Shown here piece by piece: positions 46,016-58,319 of a DNA stretch of 64,000 bases. A program made the position numbers and the translations under genes. Source of the stretch: Echinarachnius parma (taxonomy: Eukaryota > Echinodermata > Echinoidea > Clypeasteroida > Echinarachniidae); assembly GCA_037951105.1 (NCBI GenBank), contig JBAMJV010003320.1, positions 1 to 64,000 of the forward strand, given 5' to 3'. Each line of letters begins with the position of its first letter. Position 1 is the stretch's first letter. Below the pieces are notes generated by a model, which was not told where the DNA came from, did no database searches, and was given only the letters and a program-made list of their open reading frames with translations.

Positions 46016-46700
46016 AACGCTCGCCATTTAATAAATGCCCAACAAAACTGTCTCCTTCTATTACGAGAATCTCAAGAACAGTGTCCAATATCGGCATGGG
46101 AATTAAGGCGTTGCATAGGGATTGACCCTCGCCGTTTCCTCCACGCTCAAGGAAGAATAAATTAAAGAACCGTATATAGACCGCAGCGCCGTATATGTCT
46201 ATATGCGGCTCTGAGCGCAAGAACATCGCTTAATGTCGACAAGGGAATAGGGCGCTGCATTTTGGATTTGACCGTCGTCGACTCCTCCACGCCCAAAGAA
46301 ACTCCGCAAGAAAAAACACAAGAACTTTGTATCATGTCGACATGGGAATTAGACGCTGCAGAGGGTTTGGCCCTCGCCGTTTCATCCACGCCCAACATGC
46401 CCCAGGAAACTGCGAAAAGAAGAAGCGCAAGAGCGGCGCCAAGTTCGGCATGCAATGGGAGAATTGAGAAAATGAATAAGTTGCAGAAGGTTCATCCCTC
46501 GCCGTTTCCTCGATGCTCAAGAAAACTACGACTAAGATAAACTCAAGAACGATCTCTATTATCGGTATGTGAGTGGGGCGTTGGATATGGTTCAAATCTT
46601 GCCGTGTCCTCCACGTCCAAGGAACTTTGACGAAGAACGTCGTCCAACTGTGGTATAGGGATAAAGGTGTTGCAGAAGGTGCTGCGTCCAAAGGAAATCA
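46016..46700. repeat. Degenerate ~120-bp tandem array
   Basis: 'atgtcgacatgggaattaggcgctgca', 'tttgaccctcgccgtttcctccacgcccaa' and 'gaaactgcgaagaa...aagaac' recur about five times (near 46125, 46265, 46371, 46496 and 46600). Units vary in length and are diverged. The frames at 46162-46691 cross several units in different phases and are not genes. Confidence 0.7.
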
Positions 46701-47040
46701 CAACGTTGTTACTGAACATGCTGAACTTTTCGGAATTTTAATTCCTTCTGGAAAGAACGTTTTCATTTTTAAATGGTGCTATCACTAGTGCACATCTTAT
46801 ATAGTATAGATTGATTTAAATAATGTAATAAGATGTAGGCATGTAGATGTACAAAATTTACAAATTGCAGGTCAAAAATTTTGCTTTCATATTTTTATTA
46901 TAGACAATAGAAAATATTAGTTTGATGGATTGATTAGTCTGAGTTGATGGATTAAAACTTGGGGTAAATATTGAATGTGTTTATTATGGTTCATATCTTT
47001 ACATTAATTATCAACACTAAAATAAGCAGTGTGTTATTTC
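46701..47040. other. Spacer, nothing recognised
   Basis: AT-rich sequence. Confidence 0.3.
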
Positions 47041-47436
47041 TTAAAGGGATAGTTGAGTTTTGGTATAGAGGGCGCTACACAAAATAAAATTTGTTGTGAG
47101 ATGATGAAAAACCGAGTGTCAAATTTGAAAGAGCATACAACTTTAATGTCCAGAATAATTTTATTTGATCAAAAACGGTTCAGAGACGGCTGAGATAACC
47201 ATAAATATAATTGTAACTATTGTGGGGCCCCACAATAATTAATTAATTTTGAACCAGCCGGCTCTTTTTGAATGATAACCGGCTTTTTACTTAGTCATTT
47301 GTAATTTTGTTACACCTTTCGAGCATGGTGGAGTTATAACTATTAGTTTGTAATGTAATGGTGCAGGTTTTGGTTACTAAAATTTAGTTTGACCAAAACT
47401 GTACTCTCTTATACCAAAACCCAACTATCCCTTTAA
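47041..47436. mobile_element. TTAA-flanked MITE, fam1 copy E
   Basis: TTAA at 47041-47044 and 47433-47436; near-perfect ends AGGGATAGTTGAGTTTTGG and CCAAAACCCAACTATCCCT. At 396 bp it is the shortest fam1 copy. It retains the GTGGGGCCCCAC palindrome (47222-47233). Confidence 0.9.
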
Positions 47437-48472
47437 AATAGTAGTAATTTGTTAATATAATATCATTTTTTTCTTGTAAGTTATTCTCAAACATCAGCCG
47501 AATGGAGTTCAATGTACGCTGCATGCTGTGTTATCATACACGGTGTACGTAATCGTATATCTTTGTTCATACCGCCCCCGCTCATGCAATCATGTCCATA
47601 TTTGTATGTGTAATTAACTCGTTAACTTCAAGATGATGTACATACCACATAGGCAATACGTGACGACCCATGTTCTCGGAAGCAATGGATTAATCGGAAT
47701 GATAAAGTCTGTTAAATTACATGTACAGTACATGTGTATTAATCTCGCACACTTTAAAAAAACAAAAACTTGTATTTAAAGGTGCAATTACATTTTTGCA
47801 ATACCTCTAAAATTAACAGCCCCAAATATTCGATTCTACTGCCGACAAAATAGAATAATGTTATGCATTGTGTATGTATGGAAAGAAACAATTAATCATC
47901 CGATAATGAACCTAAAATCTGATGGACTTAAACATGATCCGAGCGCCCGACAAAGATACCAAAAGCCGACTTGGAGATGCACTAGTTAGATGACGGGCGA
48001 GGGCGATTTCTCTCAGTATGGCATAAAAAAGTGCAACATCTACGTTTTTACCAGATCATGATGGTGTTTATGCAATGTGCCCTATATATAATTTAGATGA
48101 TTTGGATGGTTTCTTTTAAAATTTAGCGGATTTTTATAAAACTGTTGTATGGCTTTAAGTGCTGCAGGTACCCTTCAATGTGCGGAAGATATTGTTACGT
48201 CTGCTCATATTTCACGCAGCCAGAAATAAGACCAGAACATTAAAACATCACCTAAAGCTTTTCGGGTCCTACAATTACAAGGTAGTGAATGCGACACCCA
48301 CGATAATGACGCGTTGTTATGCATAATGGTGAGGTATAAGGGGGCACTTGCCCGCCCCCACCCCTCTCTAAACGTGTGAACCTCTCACTGCGACCACCTG
48401 TATGAATTTACTAGAAGAGTGAATTCAATGTTGGTCCAGGCTGCCTGTTTCGTTAGAGGTGGTTCGAATTCA
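47437..48472. other. Non-coding, nothing recognised
   Basis: No gene signals or shared repeats seen. Confidence 0.3.
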
Positions 48473-48575
48473 TAAATCGGATGTGTGGTGCCATCTTACG
48501 AACGCATTGCAACCGATGCGAAATAGTACACTGGCTTAGTGTCATGCAGTACGCACAAACTACAGTAGCGGTGTA
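48473..48575 (+). repeat. fam5 dispersed repeat copy
   Basis: 'aaatcggatgtgtggtgccatcttacgaacgc', 'tagtgtcatgcagtacgcacaaacta' match the other fam5 copies, more diverged. Confidence 0.6.
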
Positions 48576-48639
48576 GTGTTTCAAACAGTGCCCTCTACAT
48601 CTACGCATGACAGTTTTAATAATGAGAGTTTTATAAGGC

Positions 48640-49335
48640 CTTCTCTTTATCCCCCCCCCCCCCCCCCCCCCTATTTCAGCATGGATGAGACCCTGGCTTG
48701 ATAATGAAAACATCTTCAGTTGAACATGCTGGAAGGGGTTCTGTCTGCAGCTCTAAAAATTTCGAGTTCAAGTTACAGGTACAAGCATCATAATGGAATC
48801 CAAGAGCGGGTGCAGTAGAAAGAACATTATGTTAAAATTACAATTGCAAAAATGAGAAAGAGGATAGAGAAAGAACGATAATGGTAAAAGGAAGATAGAG
48901 GCAAGAGAGGGAGAGAGAGAGCGAGTGGGGAGAATTTAACAAATATAAATAAAGAATTGGAAAGAGAGAGAGGGAGTGATGAAAAGAAAGATGGGAAGAA
49001 AACGGGAATTGTGTGTAGGAAAGAGAGGAGACGAGAGAGGGAGGGGGAGAGAGGGAGGGGGAGAGAGGGAGGGGGAGAGGGGGGGGGGGGAGAATTTCAT
49101 ATAAAGTATAAATAATGAAAGAGAGAGGGAGAGGGATAGAGATGGAACGACAGGAAGAAAGATAAGTGTGTGCTAGGGAGGGGAGACAAGACAGAATTCA
49201 AAGAGATGGGGGGGGGGGGGGGGGGGGGGGGGGTGGGTTGGCTTTTGAAAAGTAGAAGTACAGTTGGGAAAGAGAGGGAAAGAGAACTAGAAAATGGACA
49301 CAAACAAGCATAGATAGAGAGGAGAAGCTAAAACT
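48640..49335. repeat. Poly-C tract and purine-rich (GA) tract
   Basis: A ~21-base C tract (48651-48671), then from 48840 a ~500-base stretch almost purely A and G on the plus strand ('gagagagggagggggagag'), with G tracts at 49079-49091 and 49208-49233. Such strand-asymmetric purine runs can form triplex DNA. No coding. Confidence 0.8.
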
Positions 49336-51242
49336 TTAAAATTACCGAATAATGTGTGCAGATTGTTATCAAGTGCTATATTACTGGATGCAATCAATAG
49401 ATGGCGCCACACAGTTTAGCCACACACCTGTCAGTAGCGGAACCGGAATTGAAGAGACTAACATCATGTTTCATTCACCGTGTATATACTAAGTATTATA
49501 TACCGTTGTATTATCCCTTGTTTGGATGTCTTTACTATAAATGTTATGCTTTCTATTTCTTTCTTCCTTTTTATTTTCATTTTCGCCTTCCTGTATCATG
49601 TTTATCATGCCAGGACGTTATTGACAAGGCGCCAGAAGCACTCAATATTAAGATGAATATTTGATTTATACCAGCCGTAATAATTATAGGGATATTATAA
49701 GTGTATTATGGCCGATATGACATTATTTTCTACAGGAGGGGACCACTTGCTGTACAAACAAAACTTGTATGATCAAAACCAGATATATCCAATCATGGCA
49801 ATGGTAGAATGAAAAGTGCAATTCCACATTCATAATCATAATCATAATGGTGAGTTTAACATTTGATTGCACTTTATTGGAAATCGTTGCCTGATAATGC
49901 TGTCGGGGCAGTACGTAATGACTGCCGCGGATAGAGAGAAAAATGTAAACACTGCAAAATGAACTCTTTTAAATCTGGTTGCGCATCTATCTACCTCGTA
50001 CAAACACAATGTCAAGAGATACGATATCACGGTACTTGAAGAGTTAATTATTATACGTTTCCAAGCACAGCAAAGGGGCATCAATGTAGGAGCAATATGT
50101 GACCTATAAATGTATATAAGCGATGTATATACTACGACTGTGTGCATAGCGTTCGCGCCCAATTACTGCTAATTTTCCCCGTAATTATTGTGCTTGCGCC
50201 GCGCGTTCAGCGGAGGCCCCCTCCTCCAATTCATCGTTTGTCTTTTTATCACACGCAGAGGGTACAATGCAGTTAAAAGAATTCGAATGCAAATGTTAGT
50301 TAGCCCGTGTTCGATCGTGGCGGATCCTCCGGCGCTGCAAATAGGAGATTAAATTACCCTTCCTTTATAGGAAATGAAAACATGGAGAATGGATGGTTGA
50401 GGACCGGATGGATGCGGGAGCGCTGGTTGCCATTGGTAACCGCGCCAGCTTCATCCATTATAGCATTATACTTTATAGCGTGCACGACGTATAGCGCACG
50501 TACGGGATTATATGCTCTTTAAAAGATGAAATAACACCAACCAATTGGGATTCCACCCTTTTAATTGGCATGATTGGTGTGAGAAAGTGATTGCATATTT
50601 TGTATGATTCATTCATGCGCCTTTTGTCATTTATCTGGAACCAGAATGACATTATTTTGTAAACGCCCGGCTCTAGCTGGACACGTCTAAGTAATTACTT
50701 TTTGTGTTGTGCCTTTTAATCCTTAATCGTCCAATTTGAGATAATTGCAAAATGCGCAGTATCAAAACGAAATATTCGTACAAAAGGTATAATAATGATG
50801 CCAATTCGCTATTAGTACGCGAAACTATCCAAGCAGTAAGATCGGCTTATGTTGTTATAATTATTGTTATAATTGTTACAATATACCGTCCATGTTTTAA
50901 AGGTAAACTTGATTACAAAATTGTTAGTAGTCATCGTGGTTATGCGTGTATGTATTTCTGGATAAATATGAATGTTTCCTACCACTCGGGAAATGAAAAT
51001 CAATCATTACCAAAGAATACCCCATGAGAAAGGGGTATTTCTATCTCCCTGGTCCACGCCCATATCGCCATCATAATCAGCATTATAATGGTATACTCTC
51101 ATCATAACTATAATATCGTATTAATCAACTATGTACTGAACATTACAATAATGTAAGATCATTCTAAGTAAATTCACTGATAAACAATCACTTTTATCCT
51201 TACCCCTCCTTTGATCGATGTCCTGTTCTCTTCTATACGCCA
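49336..51242. other. Non-coding, nothing recognised
   Basis: Several short frames on both strands (49401, 49842, 50307, 50752) have no support. A CG-richer stretch around 50195-50480 might be promoter-like, but no exon follows. Confidence 0.35.
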
Positions 51243-51873
51243 TTAAAGGGATCCAGTAACTTTGTATGAATCGATCAAACTCACTTCACTTGGTTCTTTC
51301 TGTACTGGTTCTTTCATGACTAAGTATTGTAGGTCTATTCCTCTTACTACTGGAAGTATGACACACTTTTGTTTCCATTTGAACTTCACCGTTGAGATAT
51401 TTATGATAATAATTTATGATTTCGTACGATATAAAGCAAATTAGTGATGATTACTTCAACTGCGTATAAACCTATAACAATGAGGCAGCAAAAAACAGTT
51501 CAAGTTTTATTTTCCCATTTCCACAAAATACATTTACAATTTATACATTGTATAATAATATAACCTTGTATAATCAATACAAAAGAAATACAAAATAACA
51601 TTATTCATTTACGATATAATAATCAATTGTTGTGAAAATGTAGGGATCCACTAGAAAGCTTGTGGATTGTGGATCCCTGAAATGAGTAAGTAAAAAGTTC
51701 ACATTTTCTCGCTCATTTCTTGGCAAGGTGACATTCTGTTATCATGAAACTTTCCTTTCACACACCACTCAGCGTGCATACATGTATCAGTGTACAGAAA
51801 TACACATTTGATCAACCATTTGGCAGTGTTGCATGTGGCGACACATTGTATAAACACTACATAATTCCTTTAA
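51243..51873. mobile_element. fam2 MITE with internal insertion
   Basis: TTAA at 51243-51246 with end AGGGATCCAGTAACTTTG; the right end '...acactacataattccttTAA' has TTAA at 51870-51873. At 631 bp it is ~250 bp longer than other fam2 copies. Unshared sequence at about 51490-51700, including a hairpin 'agggatccac...gtggatccct' (51641-51678), looks like an insertion. Confidence 0.6.
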
Positions 51874-51876
51874 ACA

Positions 51877-52228
51877 TTAAAGGGATCTAGTATCACTGTC
51901 AAATCGACAAAACCTATTTAGAACTATAGCAAATCTCATACACATTGTTGTTTCCGTATTACCAATATAAGCATGGAGTTTGTCGAGTCTATCTTTGGTT
52001 GTAAAGATATGTGTATGTCAATCATTGATTGAAATGTTTGAATTTGAAAGTCTCACTAGGAGCGTTTTAATGGTGTATGGCACTGGGATAACAAATATCA
52101 CTTTGCACGTTCTCTCATTACCCAGCCGTATAACATCCATTTAAATTAGCATATCGGATAACAGAAATACACATTTTATCAACACTTTTATTTTTGCACA
52201 TGTCAACAAAGTTACTAGATCCCTTTAA
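51877..52228. mobile_element. TTAA-flanked MITE, fam2 copy
   Basis: TTAA at 51877-51880 and 52225-52228; ends AGGGATCTAGTATCAC and GTTACTAGATCCCT. It lies three bases from the preceding copy, in the same orientation. Confidence 0.85.
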
Positions 52229-53615
52229 GATCACCACCGCGAACACGCGTTGGCAGGTCACGTGATCCAGAATGGCGCCTCGATCAAGCGAACTCCAAAG
52301 ACTAGTAATACGTAACAGAGGAGATGCTTCGTGTTTCTGTTCGATTAAAGACAAGTCATGTTATACCTTCTATAATGATGTATTTAAAGAGATTAATTCG
52401 AAAACGCGACTTTAGAGAAAATCGTTTTGGAGTCAGACTTTCTACAACACGGTCTACGGAAATATGAAAATAGAATGCTCACTATCTTGCTTTTCATTGC
52501 GCAAACTGTCTTTAATTTGGATTTATAGCTGTATATCCAGCTCATTATTGCACTTGAATTTTGTTTCGAAATTAGATATGGCGCCTTTCGGAATTAAGAC
52601 CTTCAATTAGTGTTTATATATATTATACGGATTTGTAACACAAGTCGTTTTCTATTTGTTTTCGTCAAACGTTATTTTGTTCGGCACAATCATCACGATT
52701 TCATGATTGCTATATAATGACATTAATGAAATATACATACCGTCCATTTGTTTGCACAATCAACATGATCATTGATATTTCGTGATTATGTTTTCTGAAC
52801 GCCATGTTTGGCCACTTTTTCCTTGGGTTCATAACAAGTTATACGTTTTTTGCTAATACATTATTACGCTTTTTTGCAATTTGTAAAGTCCGATGACCTA
52901 TCAAAGTTGAAGAAATAAGGCACTAGTCATTATCTCCACTAATTTTGTTTACCCCTCCCCTGTCCATTTTTTCCTCGATTTTATTTTGACCGTCTTCTTC
53001 CCTTTTTTGATATTATTGTAATTACGTTAATAAAAACGGAAAGTGAGCAACCGTGCATGAACAATGGGCAGATTTTATCTCTCGCATTATCTATATTGAA
53101 ACTTGATGAGCAGCGCTATAGCCCTACCACCTTCCCATGAAATAGACGCCACATGGGAGCGACTTGTACCCCTCTTTATCTAATGGGGGACACTGCTACC
53201 CCCCTTAGGCACCATTCATTACTTAATCTTTTTACTAAGAAGTTTGTTTTACTCCTTAACAAAGTGCATTGCATTTACTGGGTGTATCCTTCGGAGAGAC
53301 GCGTGCACATGCTTGATTTCAAAACGGGTGGTTAGCGTGGTCAATTTAGTAGATAATCATCGTGACTGCAGGGGGTTTCGATAGCCTTTTGTCAAGGCCC
53401 CCGCGCGAACACCCAACCGAGCGCGAAGCGCGAGACGTGTATACATACCCGAGCGCAGCGAGGTAGCCAATGCAATATAGTTGTACAACATGCAAGCGGC
53501 GCGGGATCTGCACAGCTCGTAATGTATGTTCGATATCCCAGCCATATAGAGCCTTGATTAAAGGCTAGGGTTTCGATGGCCCAAATAGACCATACGTTGA
53601 GTCCCCTACGTTATG
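52229..53615. other. Non-coding; GC-rich palindromes near 53.4 kb
   Basis: 'gagcgcgaagcgcga' and 'cgagcgcagcgaggtagc' at 53420-53468 form small palindromes resembling hAT-subterminal sequence ('cgcgcgcttcgcgcgc', 37298). No gene is seen. Confidence 0.35.
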
Positions 53616-54035
53616 TTAAAGGGTTCTAGATGACATGACTTGATTTATGCACTAACTGACAACATGTTGGTAAAATGTTTTTTTTCTGTTATCTGATACC
53701 GTATGTCCATACATTGACATTATATGGCCGATAAATGATCGAAAATGCAAAGTGCTATCTGCTAATTATTGCCATAATCTGTTACACGGCTAACCTATAT
53801 CATCTTTAGAAATTTCTCAAATTAGATCATAATTATCTCAATAAAAAGATAAAACGAAATTTGTATCGATTTTTTTTTAAATACAGCATTAGCAAAGCCA
53901 AAGCTAAGATCAAATTTATATTAGTAATTAGTAAGCATCGGTAAGAGGACAATAACGAGGCATGAAAGAACAATGCATGTACTAGAGCTGCACGTGAGTT
54001 TGGTCGACTCAGACAAGGGTACTAGATCCCTTTAA
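53616..54035. mobile_element. TTAA-flanked MITE, fam2 copy
   Basis: TTAA at 53616-53619 and 54032-54035; ends AGGGTTCTAGATGAC and GGTACTAGATCCCT. Interior 'gatcgaaaatgcaaagtgctatct' and 'ttacacggcta' are fam2 landmarks. Confidence 0.75.
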
Positions 54036-54399
54036 TCGTGGACCCACTACCCTTGACAGTTGTAGGTCCGTCCGGCCGCATGCAGGTTAACACACCCGAG
54101 CCTTGATCCACCCTTGTTCATTCTAAATGGGTCATATATGTTGGTCAGTTGGTGGTCAGATTGAATCTAAGAAACCACTTTTCATTATTAAAATGATTAA
54201 AGTGAATTTCAGACATTTCATAAGGCGGATTGCAATGCTGTAATTTCTCTTGATAAGTGCATGTGTTACCACGACACATGTGCGTTTGCGTTTGTTTGAC
54301 AAATAATGAACAAAGTAACTTGCAAGTTGTCTGATTTTTGATCGCTGATAACTGAAATACATAATATTAGATAGGAATAGTAGGCGGACATATATTTTT
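54036..54399. other. Spacer, nothing recognised
   Basis: AT-rich sequence without features. Confidence 0.3.
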
Positions 54400-54570
54400 T
54401 TTTTATGGGGGTGGTGGGGGGGGGGGGGGGGGGGGCTTTGAGGGAACGAAGCAACCGAGTAATTGGGGGGGGGGGGGGGGGGGGGAGGACATGGGACATG
54501 GGATGGGGTATACCTCTCCCATGGCAGGACTTTTTGGAATTTGAGCTATTGAAAACAGGTTTTAGATCAT
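54400..54570. mobile_element. hAT-related fragment with two G tracts
   Basis: G tracts (54416-54435, 54464-54485) enclose 'ctttgagggaacgaagcaaccgagtaatt', followed by 'acctctcccatggcagga' and 'ttttggaatttgagcta'. Same order as at 14790-15075. Confidence 0.55.
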
Positions 54571-55433
54571 AAAGCATATGAAAAATGAAAATGAGTAACT
54601 TCACGAAATTGCGTATCAATAACCTATACTCAATAATCAATATACAATCGCACCGCATTATTGAATTTTACTTGTTTCAGTATGATTATATATTTTTTTC
54701 TTAGGGGGGTCTAGACCCCCATGGCCCCCATCCATCTGTCAGGAGACGACGAACATATCGAATAATGAAACAGCAACGCCGACTAACTTTGCTAGAAATT
54801 CGCCACTGAATAAAATTGGATTAAATCACAAACAATTATTCCATATTCGCCTTAAATTGTTTTGAGAATAAAGTATAATGCGTTCATATTATTTTAACAA
54901 AATTCAAGTCAATTATTGTGAACAGCGTCGTTGATATTATAAAAAAAAAAATATTATTTAGGACTTTCGTTCGTAGCCTCTCAGTTGGAATAATTACAAG
55001 CTCTATACAGTATAGGTAATAAATGTAGAGAATGCGAAGCAAGTGTATTTTCCATTATTTCTAAGATTGGCCTATTCCATTCAATATTATTTCGCAACAG
55101 GGAGTGTCGAGAAACCGCATTCGAACAATTCACCCGAAACAGCTTGACTCTATAAATGACTATACTAGGGATATTCAGGCAAAATACACCTCAGTGAAAA
55201 ACTGAGGTATAGGGCTAGAGTTGATCATTTTGGGTACATGTATGATATTAGAGCAAAATCAAGTCATTTTCGACAAGTTATACTTGCAAACTCAGGAGTA
55301 TGCGGGCAGCAAATTATGAACAACTATCGTGCAAACACCCTTTCTTTAAAATACGAATTTATATAACATTTCAAAGGCCTCCAGAATCTACATAATATAC
55401 ATTAGGACTCTTAATTATGCATCATCTTATGAT
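54571..55433. other. Non-coding, nothing recognised
   Basis: AT-rich. A phrase 'tattcaggcaaaatacacctcag' near 55170 may be an 'attcgggcaaa' remnant. Confidence 0.3.
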
Positions 55434-55530
55434 TACTTACGTCTGGGACCGCCCTTTATCGTCACCATCCGAGAGACGCAGCCTATAGGTTTCAAAGCCG
55501 GGCCGATTTGTGCGAAGAGCAGCTTTTTAT
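55434..55530 (-). mobile_element. tRNA-derived SINE copy, minus strand
   Basis: 'gggaccgccctttatcgtcaccatccgagagacgcagcc', then 'ggtttcaaagccgggccgatttgtgcgaagagcagc', is the inverse of the SINE at 34385. The B box is mutated. Confidence 0.7.
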
Positions 55531-56500
55531 GTGTAGAAGCATGCGACTTAAACGAGACAATAGTCTGCAAAGAATGGATCTGTTGAACAAAAGAAGTTAA
55601 GAGCCTTTCGATGCGAATATATAGGCATGTTTAGAAGATGAAGAAAATGGTTGGAAATAGCTCTTTAAACAACGATAAAGACGATAATGTACACAAATAA
55701 TTTAGTAATTATATAATTATTGTCTAACTCAGATGTCCCATGTTGTACATGACATGTATTATGCAGCCGTAGTTGAACCCAATTTATTCTGGTGATATGC
55801 AACTTAATTCGTATTTCAAAAGAGCTTTTTGAAAATGGATTTTTTTTTTTTGTGTCTGCGCTTGGGAACACGTTCCCGTGAGCTCGTCCTTGAATTTCAA
55901 AGAGCGCCAAGTTCACGAGGCGTGATCCCCTGACCCCCGAACCACCTCGCCGCACGATGGAATGTCAGGCCCCCGAGGAAGACCCAGGTCACTGACGCCT
56001 CCTCTCCCCACGACCGTCGGGCTGGGAGATAGCTGACAGCCCGCTGACAGCGTGGGTTTACCACAGCTTGACTCGGTCATGTTAGTGGCGCGCCCATGGT
56101 CGGACAGACCGGGACGGGGAGGGACGGGGAGGGACGGGGGTGGAGGGGGAGGGGCAAAGTGGGGGGGGGGGGAGAATTAGGCAAATAGATACATTCGAAG
56201 GGGCAGCTTGATGCAAAGGTAAATTTAAAAGTAGTATTTTCATGTCTTTCTTTTATTTGTTGTCCGCACAAAAGAGGGTCGAAGCCCGAAGGTGAGGGGG
56301 CAAGTACCAAACGAAAAGAGCAATGCACCCCGAGGGCTACGCCAATTGTATTCCTGTTATATTACCACGGAAATGTTGTCCGTGTGATAACTGTATGACC
56401 TCTATAATGATTCGGTACTTGAACAGTTAAATAGTGTGTTTGCAGACTACACACACTATCCTATAGCCATGATAGCGTGGGTAGTTGTAATTCAAACATT
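55531..56500. other. GC-rich patch, possible promoter region
   Basis: 55850-56340 is GC- and CpG-richer than anything around it ('cctcgccgcacgatgg', 'gtggcgcgcccatgg') and holds 'gacggggagggacggg' repeats. Minus-strand frames start here (55955, 56328) but have no donor or recognisable product. It may be a CpG-rich promoter of an unseen gene. Confidence 0.25.
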
Positions 56501-56735
56501 TTAAAGGGACTTATATACTGTTATAGAGAAAAGGTTGTTAATTCAGGACCCTAACTTTCCAAATTCTAACTGCAAATTATGAAATGTAGTTTGCGGTGCT
56601 TTAGGAGACTACAAATAAGTTCCGAAGCAACTTGTCCCAGACATATCATTGTGTGTTACCTATAGCGACTTCTTTCGTGTTTTCTTTCCCAACCGTGTAA
56701 TATAATGCACCGGTTGCATATATATGCCCTTTTAA
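56501..56735. mobile_element. 235-bp TTAA-flanked MITE
   Basis: TTAA at 56501-56504 and 56732-56735 with partly inverted ends AGGGACTTATATAC and GCATATATATGCCCT. No other copy is seen in the window. Confidence 0.5.
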
Positions 56736-57010
56736 AGTCACATATTTCATGAAAATATGGTTGAAATACATTACGATTATGTTATGTGTGTATAGTTTCA
56801 GCAACAGGTTGAGACATCCATTTATCCGTCCGTTGATACCGCTCCGTGTTCCATGTTCCTCATCATCCTGTATATAAAATGATACGTGGAAACATCGTTG
56901 TGCGCAAAAGCAACTGTTTAATAGTGTTGTCTGTTCTTGTAAAATATGACAATTACAATGGCAAACTGTTTAATTTTAAGTGTCAAGATTATGAAATATC
57001 TTAGATGTTG
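56736..57010. other. Spacer, nothing recognised
   Basis: AT-rich sequence. Confidence 0.3.
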
Positions 57011-57556
57011 TATACAGGATGGCCCCCCAAAAACGGAACGGGGCATTTCCCAAAGTATAGTTACAAAATTATTATGTCCATCGGATAGGGTATCCTTTCC
57101 AATGAAAAACGATACCAAGAACAGTCATTTTGGTCGTGTAGTTTATGTATTAGGGCGCTGTGAGTGACACCATGTCAGGCACCCATTTTTGCCAATTTTT
57201 ACCAAGTCAGTGCCTGATAAATCGGACTTACTGCCCGTCATAGTATCGAACAACTATGCCCATTCTCTCGGCACACAGCTGAATGCACACTAACAATGGC
57301 GCGCGTATTGCTCGTTGTTCGATGGTATGACGGGCAGTAAGTGCGAGTATCAGACACTGACTTGGTAAAAATTGACAAAAATGGGAAGCTGACATGGTGT
57401 CACTCCCTGCGCCCTAAAACAAAAACGACACGACCAAAATTACTGTTCTTGGTATCGTTTAACATTGGAAAGGACACCCTATCCGATGGACATAATCATT
57501 TTGTTTCTATATTTTGGGAAGTGCCCCGTTCCGGTTTTTTTGGGCCACCCTGTATA
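57011..57556. mobile_element. Foldback element, Tc1/mariner-like ends
   Basis: Two ~244-bp inverted arms (57011-57254, 57314-57556) are separated by a 59-base loop. The ends TATACAGGATGGCCCCCC and GGGCCACCCTGTATA resemble the ACAGGGTG...-type ends of some Tc1/mariner-derived MITEs, and the terminal TA would be the target. Arms differ at perhaps 10-15% of positions. No transposase. Confidence 0.75.
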
Positions 57557-57578
57557 ACGCTTTCATACAACATATTAG

Positions 57579-57641
57579 ATCGGAAATAATATCGCTAGTG
57601 ATATTCGTTTGTCTCGCAATGTATGGTCAAACTAGGAATCT
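57579..57641 (+). repeat. 63-bp direct repeat, left copy
   Basis: Identical over 63 bases to 58070-58132, starting 'atcggaaataatatcgctag' and ending 'caaactaggaatct'. Contains the palindrome ATATCGCTAGTGATAT. Confidence 0.9.
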
Positions 57642-58069
57642 AAAAGATCATGACGTTTCGTATGCCGCTGCAATACTTTGTCAAATGAGAGAATTTAAAT
57701 TTAAACTTTGTCAAATGATATAATCTAATGTAGACAATCGGTTGTTATGCTCTACCGTGGCTCCAAAACACACTCTCGCATAAGCGAGTGCGTTCCTGAT
57801 AGGTCAGCAACAGACCGCGTCTATTGGCCGGTGCACACGGGCACTCAACCAATCAACGGAACACTGGTGCGGCCCGCCTGCCGAACCAGCGTACGATACG
57901 TCGCCATGACACTACCCCGACCAAACCGGCCCCCAACGGCTGATCCCAACCCACGGTAGAACAGAGCCACCTTCTTGCTACAACGCTCATATCTACGTAT
58001 CAATTTCAGGGCAAGGCGCCCGTATGTTCAATCAATAATAGTAAATATATTATCCATTGCGGATATAGT
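57642..58069. other. Segment between direct repeats, GC-rich core
   Basis: 57770-57965 is GC-rich with 'ttggccgg' and 'ccaatcaacgg' (CCAAT-type) motifs. A 70-codon frame (57747-57959) is open but Pro/Arg/Thr-rich and unsupported. With its flanking repeats the 554-bp unit looks like a tandem duplication remnant or an insertion with long terminal repeats. Confidence 0.4.
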
Positions 58070-58132
58070 ATCGGAAATAATATCGCTAGTGATATTCGTT
58101 TGTCTCGCAATGTATGGTCAAACTAGGAATCT
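58070..58132 (+). repeat. 63-bp direct repeat, right copy
   Basis: Perfect second copy of 57579-57641, 491 bases away in the same orientation. Confidence 0.9.
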
Positions 58133-58319
58133 TATTTCGAGGCTATTAGTCATACATACACGTACGACTACTGAAACTACACCTCAAAAATAATTTTTTT
58201 GCAATTTGAGCGCCAACAATTTTTACCAAGTACCCGGAAAGGAACAAAATTATACTTATACATGGTATAGCTTGGCTCGCCATGTATTGAGAAGATCATT
58301 CACATAAAGGCTGTCACCT

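Noticed and set aside
46162..46691. ORFs over the 46 kb array
   Set aside because: They cross repeat units in inconsistent phases and on both strands.
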